From contig DIFU01000104.1 in NCBI GenBank assembly GCA_002419285.1, forward strand, positions 1 through 9,590: a stretch of DNA of 9,590 nt, read 5' to 3'. The notes under the pieces were generated by a model. That model was not told where the DNA came from. It searched no databases and saw nothing but the letters and a program-made list of their open reading frames with translations. This document shows positions 5,856-9,590 of this stretch, in pieces. The position numbers and the translations under genes are program-made. The stretch's first letter is position 1; every line of letters starts with the position of its first letter. The DNA comes from Prolixibacteraceae bacterium UBA5740. Lineage in GTDB: Bacteria; Bacteroidota; Bacteroidia; Bacteroidales; Prolixibacteraceae.

Positions 5856-6902
5856 ATGAATGATTATATCCAACTCCTGATCCGTTTGATCAGAACTCCC
5901 TCATTCAGTAAAAACGAATCGGATGCTGCCGGCATAATACGTCATTTTCTAAACGAGAGAAATGTACATTTCCAAACCCACAAGAACAATACTTGGGCGA
6001 TTCGGCCTGGCTTTGATCCCCAAAAACCTACCATACTCCTGAATTCACACATCGATACCGTAAAACCTGCTCCAGGGTGGACTGTTGATCCATTTGGCGC
6101 ACTCGAAGAGGGGGATCGGATTACCGGCCTTGGAAGCAACGATGCGGGAGCTCCATTGGTGGTGCTTCTGGCTGTGTTTATGCATTTCATGAATGGCAAG
6201 GATTTACCCTGGAACCTTGTGTATGCCGCTACGGCTGAAGAGGAAAATTCAGGCCCGGATGGGTTTGAATCAATAAAGGTCTTTCTTCCTCCGATTGACT
6301 TCGCGATTGTGGGTGAACCTACCCGAATGGATGTGGCAATTGCGGAAAGGGGTTTGCTTGTGCTTGACTGCCATGCCCATGGTAAATCAGGCCATGCAGC
6401 GCGTGAGGAGGGCGAAAATGCGCTCTATATTGCCTTGGACGATATCAGTCGACTGCGCGACTATGCTTTTGAGAAGGTCTCAGATACCCTGGGGCGGGTG
6501 AAGGTAACTGCGACCCAGATAGAGGCTGGTACCCAGCATAATGTTGTTCCCGATATTTGCCATTTTGTACTCGATGTCAGGACTAATGAATATTACACTA
6601 ACCATGAATTGTATTCCATTATTTCTGACATTGTCCGTTCAGAAGTTAAGCCACGGTCATTCAGGTTGAATTCTTCCGGTATCGGGGCAGATCATCCCTT
6701 CGCAATCCGTGCAAAAGAGCTGGGAATTGCCATGTATGGTTCTCCGACTACTTCTGACCAGGCCATCATGCCCTGGCCATCGGTGAAAATGGGCCCAGGT
6801 GATTCGGCCCGCTCTCATACAGCGAATGAATATATCCTAAAGTCTGAAATTGAGCATGCCTTTTCACTTTATTTGAAAATTCTGGAGGGTTTCGTTCTCT
6901 GA
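5856..6902 (+). CDS. argE: M20-family N-acyl-amino-acid deacylase (ArgE type)
   Basis: A 348-residue cytoplasmic zinc-dependent hydrolase of peptidase family M20, similar to the short Bacteroidota acetylornithine-deacetylase group. Metal and catalytic motifs are in order: NSHIDTV (H65, D67), GLGSNDAGA (D96), ATAEEENSG (E128-E130, general base plus metal ligand), VGEPT (E154) and RSHTANEY (H321). The lid/dimerisation domain carries GKSGHAA (H180). The GSPTTSDQAIMPWPSVKMGPG segment near the C-terminus is what points to the ArgE subgroup. The substrate could be N-acetyl- or N-succinyl-ornithine or -citrulline, and the motifs do not settle which. No other arginine gene is nearby, and terminator and gaps make it a single-gene unit. 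The ATG at 5856 is supported by the full N-terminal domain. Confidence 0.85.
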   Translation: MNDYIQLLIRLIRTPSFSKNESDAAGIIRHFLNERNVHFQTHKNNTWAIRPGFDPQKPTILLNSHIDTVKPAPGWTVDPFGALEEGDRITGLGSNDAGAPLVVLLAVFMHFMNGKDLPWNLVYAATAEEENSGPDGFESIKVFLPPIDFAIVGEPTRMDVAIAERGLLVLDCHAHGKSGHAAREEGENALYIALDDISRLRDYAFEKVSDTLGRVKVTATQIEAGTQHNVVPDICHFVLDVRTNEYYTNHELYSIISDIVRSEVKPRSFRLNSSGIGADHPFAIRAKELGIAMYGSPTTSDQAIMPWPSVKMGPGDSARSHTANEYILKSEIEHAFSLYLKILEGFVL

Positions 6903-7146
6903 TTCAATCCATGATTTCCGGTTTGACGCCTCTAAGTATCCTGGTTCCTATTTCATTTTTCTAACGACCGAATTGTTTAAATTACAGTGATTTAGAGGGT
7001 TGTACTTATTTGCATGGGTTGGCTCCCTCATTAGGAGTCAGGATTTATATTCTGGAAACCTTCAATTTTTGGGTGGGTCACTATCTTATGTGCCCTATCA
7101 TTTAGTATCTTACGGGATCAAAACTATGTTTTAATATTCTATTTCC
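6903..7146. other. 244-base intergenic region, no gene seen
   Basis: AT-rich spacer with no plausible coding frame and no convincing terminator after the M20 gene. A short hairpin (GGCTCC/GGAGTC, near 7020-7039) is too weak to call. Near the right end TATGTTTT (7125-7132) partly fits a Bacteroidota -7 box, with TTTA (7101-7104) 20 bases upstream as a possible -33. It may hold the promoter of the next gene. Confidence 0.4.
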
Positions 7147-8007
7147 ATGAAACTGATCCGAGTGCTTATCCTGGTTGTTTTTGTTCCTGTATATTTCCAG
7201 TCTTCAGGGCAAGATATAGTTGTTGATGCAAATGATAAAGCCATAGTTGAGGCAATCCTCCTGGATTTTAAGGATGCGGATCAATCAGATCCCGGGAAGC
7301 TTTTGAAAGAAATTGCCCTTACATTTCTGGAAACCCCTTATGTGGCCCATACACTGGAAACGGGTCCCGACGAGAAATTGGTGATCAACTTGCGGGAACT
7401 TGATTGTACCACTTATGCAGAGAATTGTCTTGCATTGGTTCAAACCATCCTTTCGGATCAACCTACATTTGACACATTCAAAAATAAGTTGGAAAGGATT
7501 CGGTACCGCGATGGTGTGCGTTCAGGATATCTGTCAAGGCTTCATTATTTCAGCGAATGGATTGACGATAATGTGAACAAAGGATATGTCATGGATGTAG
7601 CCAGAAATATTAAGGCTCCGGAACTGACAACCGTTGTGGGATTTATGGGGGATCATCCTGGCAGTTACCCGGTTTTAAAGGCCCATCCAGAGCTGGTGCC
7701 TGAGCTGAAAAGGTTCGAGGAAAAAGCCTCGGATACCAAACGCTGGTATATTCCGATCGATAATTTGGATAAATATGGGCAATCGATACAGGATGGCGAC
7801 ATCATCGGCATCACCACGAGCGTGAAGGGACTGGATGTTACCCATGTGGTTATCGCCTCCCGTGATAAGGAAAGGCTGTCGTTTATCCATGCCAGTTCGG
7901 CGGCAGAAAAGGTGATACGTGATCCCCTGACATTAAAGGAATACCTGACAAAGGGAAAATCAAACACGGGTATCATGGTGGCGCGCCCTGTTCGGTCTGA
8001 TCGTTAG
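7147..8007 (+). CDS. exported DUF1460 N-acetylmuramoyl-L-alanine amidase-like protein
   Basis: A 286-residue protein of the DUF1460 family, an NlpC/P60-like papain-fold group common in Bacteroidota and predicted to cleave peptidoglycan or muropeptides in the periplasm. An N-terminal signal peptide covers about 1-21 (ending SSG before QDI). The family hallmarks are visible: ETPYVAHTLE, then INLRELDCTTYAEN with the probable catalytic Cys87, RYRDGVRSGYLSRLHYFSEWI, and GLDVTHVVIAS with the probable catalytic His233, followed by FIHAS. The length is normal. It is followed after 105 bases by the GH105-like gene with no terminator between, so co-transcription is possible. Exact bond specificity cannot be read from the sequence. 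Confidence 0.87.
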   Translation: MKLIRVLILVVFVPVYFQSSGQDIVVDANDKAIVEAILLDFKDADQSDPGKLLKEIALTFLETPYVAHTLETGPDEKLVINLRELDCTTYAENCLALVQTILSDQPTFDTFKNKLERIRYRDGVRSGYLSRLHYFSEWIDDNVNKGYVMDVARNIKAPELTTVVGFMGDHPGSYPVLKAHPELVPELKRFEEKASDTKRWYIPIDNLDKYGQSIQDGDIIGITTSVKGLDVTHVVIASRDKERLSFIHASSAAEKVIRDPLTLKEYLTKGKSNTGIMVARPVRSDR

Positions 8008-8112
8008 CATGGTAGTCTGCGCGTAAAAATAAAAAACTGTATTTTCTATAAAGTCCGGAGAAAACCACGATTGGCCTTCTCGGGGAAATAATGCAAGAAA
8101 ACTGATGATACT

Positions 8113-9222
8113 ATGAAATCGATAAACCTGTTGATTGTTTTAATTGTGCTGTCCGTTGGAAGCGTGAATGCGAAAAGGAATCCGGATACTGCAATATTTC
8201 AGCCAAGGAATATAAAGAAAGCCATGAACAAGGCTGCGGAGTGGCAGTTGCAAAACCCGAAACATGCCTTGTATGACTGGACAAATGGTGCCTTTTATGC
8301 CGGAATTTATGCAGGGTGGGAAACTACCGGATCCAAAACCATGTATAAGGCTATGCTTGAAATGGGGGAGAAGAACAATTGGAAGCCGGGTCCCCGCCTG
8401 CATCATGCCGATGATCACGTCATTTGCCAGACTTACCTTGACCTTTTCAGGAACACCGGTGACCGGAGAATGATTCAACCCTTCATTGAAACCATGGAGA
8501 AGTTTCGCGATACACCGTACACCGCAAAAGATATTGAGAAAATAACCTGGTGGTGGTGTGATGCCTTGTTTATGGCACCTCCGGCCCTTGTAAAACTGGG
8601 AAACATTCTCGAAGATCCATCATGGTTTGCGTTAAACGACAGGCTCTTTGAGGAGTGTCATGAATTACTGTACGATAGGGATGAGCATTTATATGCCCGC
8701 GATATCCGGTATAAATGGAATGAACCGGGAATAGAAACCATCAGGGAAGCCAACGGGAACAAGATATTCTGGTCGAGAGGCAACGGATGGGTATTGGCCG
8801 GACTGGCTCGCGTTCTGCAAGAACTTCCGGCCGATTACCACAAGCGATCCTTTTATCTTCAGAACTTTCGTGAAATGGCAGCCAGAGTTGCCGGTTTGCA
8901 GCAACCCGACGGATTGTGGAGGGCAAGTCTTCTTGATCCGGAATCGTATCCGGGAGGAGAGGCCAGTGGTTCAGGATTTTACTGCTATGCACTTGCATGG
9001 GGAATTAATCAGGGCATTCTTGACAGGGATACTTATCTCCCCGTTGTAAGGAAGGCCTGGATAGGATTAAACTCATTGATTCAGCCCGATGGGCGTATGG
9101 GTTGGGTTCAGCCAATTGGTGCCGATCCGCGGAAGAATTTCGGAGCCGATAGTTGGGAAGTGTATGGGACCGGAGCCTTTTTGCTGGCTGGAAGCGAGGT
9201 GATTAAATTGCCACGAAAATAA
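8113..9222 (+). CDS. GH105/GH88-type unsaturated glycuronyl hydrolase
   Basis: A 369-residue exported glycoside hydrolase with an (alpha/alpha)6 barrel, of the GH88/GH105 group that removes the unsaturated uronic acid left by polysaccharide lyases. The signal peptide is 1-20 (cleavage after VNA). Motifs are RLHHADDHVICQTYL (D100/D101, 95-109), WWWCDALFMAPP with the probable catalytic Asp150 (compare YteR D143), FWSRGNGW (219-226), ASGSGFYCYALAWG, and the C-terminal VYGTGAFLLAGSE. GH105 (rhamnogalacturonan) is more likely than GH88 (glycosaminoglycan), but I cannot decide by eye. No SusC/SusD, lyase or sulfatase gene is in the window, so it is not in a visible polysaccharide utilisation locus, though one could begin beyond the right edge. 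Full length, with no sign of damage. Confidence 0.87.
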   Translation: MKSINLLIVLIVLSVGSVNAKRNPDTAIFQPRNIKKAMNKAAEWQLQNPKHALYDWTNGAFYAGIYAGWETTGSKTMYKAMLEMGEKNNWKPGPRLHHADDHVICQTYLDLFRNTGDRRMIQPFIETMEKFRDTPYTAKDIEKITWWWCDALFMAPPALVKLGNILEDPSWFALNDRLFEECHELLYDRDEHLYARDIRYKWNEPGIETIREANGNKIFWSRGNGWVLAGLARVLQELPADYHKRSFYLQNFREMAARVAGLQQPDGLWRASLLDPESYPGGEASGSGFYCYALAWGINQGILDRDTYLPVVRKAWIGLNSLIQPDGRMGWVQPIGADPRKNFGADSWEVYGTGAFLLAGSEVIKLPRK

Positions 9223-9251
9223 GCGGCTGCAATATTCAGTGTGCATAATGT

Positions 9252-9286
9252 AAAAAGCTTCATCCGGATTACGAATGAAGCTTTTT
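9252..9286. terminator. bidirectional hairpin terminator between convergent genes
   Basis: AAAAAGCTTCAT (9252-9263) and ATGAAGCTTTTT (9275-9286) are perfect 12-base arms around an 11-base loop. A-runs on one side and T-runs on the other let it end transcription in both directions. It sits between the + strand GH105-type gene and the - strand gene at the right edge. Confidence 0.85.
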
Positions 9287-9318
9287 GGTTTCTTAAAAGA
9301 ATTCCCTGGAACTGGAAT

Positions 9319-9590
9319 TTATTCTTTGGGTTCGGTCATCTTTTTTGCTTCGATGGGCAAATCGCCATCTGGTGACGAAGCCTTCCCGGTGATTTTGTCT
9401 CCTTCCAGTTTGAATGAAACAGGAATGTCTTGGTAATCAATGGTTACAATGAAGCTATAAGTGCCTTCCGAATATTTTAGATTTTTTACGTCAATGGCGT
9501 AGCCTGAGATTTTTACCTGTCCGGCAGTTTTGCCTTCCTTTTCAAAAAACACCAGTTGACCTTTGTCATAACCTGGAGGAGCATAGGATG
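9319..9590 (-). CDS. C-terminal part of an unrecognised beta-rich protein (runs off the window)
   Basis: The frame is open from the right edge to a TAA at 9319-9321, giving about 90 residues. It begins SYAPPGYDKGQLVFFEKEGK; the GTG at 9550-9552 is internal because the frame continues upstream without a stop. Alternating strands (GQVKISGYAIDVKNLKYSE, TYSFIVTIDY, PVSFKLEGDKITGKAS) and an end of DLPIEAKKMTEPKE suggest a small beta-sandwich or lipocalin-like domain. Domains of this kind occur at the C-terminus of many secreted Bacteroidota proteins. I do not recognise the full protein and assign no function. Convergent with the GH105-type gene, with a shared terminator. Confidence 0.7.
   Translation of the reverse strand, partial: SYAPPGYDKGQLVFFEKEGKTAGQVKISGYAIDVKNLKYSEGTYSFIVTIDYQDIPVSFKLEGDKITGKASSPDGDLPIEAKKMTEPKE

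Noticed and set aside
5837..5863. Eight-codon open frame (MENPCEYE) overlapping the start of the M20 hydrolase gene
   Set aside because: Too short and without run-of-codon or structural signs of a leader peptide; likely chance.
6929..7000. Long-range CCTCTAA / TTAGAGG inverted repeat in the spacer after the M20 gene
   Set aside because: Seven bases separated by more than 50 is expected by chance and no flanking element supports mobility or regulation.
8055..8083. Imperfect hairpin (CCGGAGAA / TTCTCGG) between the DUF1460 and GH105-type genes
   Set aside because: The stem is bulged and no T-tract follows, so it is not supported as a terminator or riboswitch.
8140..8478. 112-codon open frame on the - strand opposite the GH105-type gene
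   Set aside because: Antisense shadow; the + strand frame carries clear signal peptide and catalytic motifs.

Overview
The window looks like a chromosomal segment from a Bacteroidota bacterium, probably a Bacteroidales/Marinilabiliales-type anaerobe or facultative anaerobe. The support is a set of families typical of that phylum: a Cys-rich Crp/Fnr regulator, a DUF5777 outer-membrane barrel, a DUF1460 amidase-like protein, a short ArgE-type M20 hydrolase and a GH105 hydrolase. Shine-Dalgarno sequences are poor, and at least one candidate promoter carries a TAnnTTTG -7 element. This is read from the sequence by eye; no database was searched.

Left two thirds (164-5722): a respiratory gene cluster, all on the + strand. 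It starts with an Fnr-like regulator (164-922) with an N-terminal cysteine cluster. Next come a hexaheme lipoprotein cytochrome with a collagen-like Gly-X-Y stretch right after its lipidated cysteine (1122-2189), a monoheme lipoprotein (2327-2710), a DUF5777 outer-membrane beta-barrel (2731-3642) and a small exported class I cytochrome c (3666-4082). Last are a seven-heme cytochrome with a C-terminal membrane anchor (4155-5096) and a four-helix cytochrome b (5102-5722). Hairpin terminators divide it into the hexaheme gene, a lipoprotein/barrel/cytochrome c unit, and a heptaheme/cytochrome b pair. Together the genes supply 15 CxxCH c-heme sites, a membrane quinol-oxidase-type cytochrome b, periplasmic carriers, an outer-membrane barrel and two lipidated cytochromes. 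That is the parts list for moving electrons from the quinone pool across the envelope. My inference is a candidate Bacteroidota electron conduit or cytochrome-based anaerobic respiratory chain; no terminal reductase with a recognisable active site is present.

Two near-identical 16-bp palindromes of Fnr/Dnr geometry (TTGAC-N4-GTCAA) flank the regulator gene. One is on its proposed start codon and one directly follows its stop codon, upstream of the hexaheme gene. They suggest autoregulation and local control of the cluster.

Right third (5856-9590): ordinary genes with no obvious link to the cytochromes. These are an M20 N-acyl-amino-acid deacylase (ArgE type), an exported DUF1460 amidase-like protein, an exported GH105-type unsaturated glycuronyl hydrolase and, convergent on the - strand at the right edge, the C-terminal part of an unrecognised beta-rich protein. 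A symmetric hairpin separates the convergent genes. The first 163 bases hold no gene that I can support, only a possible promoter.
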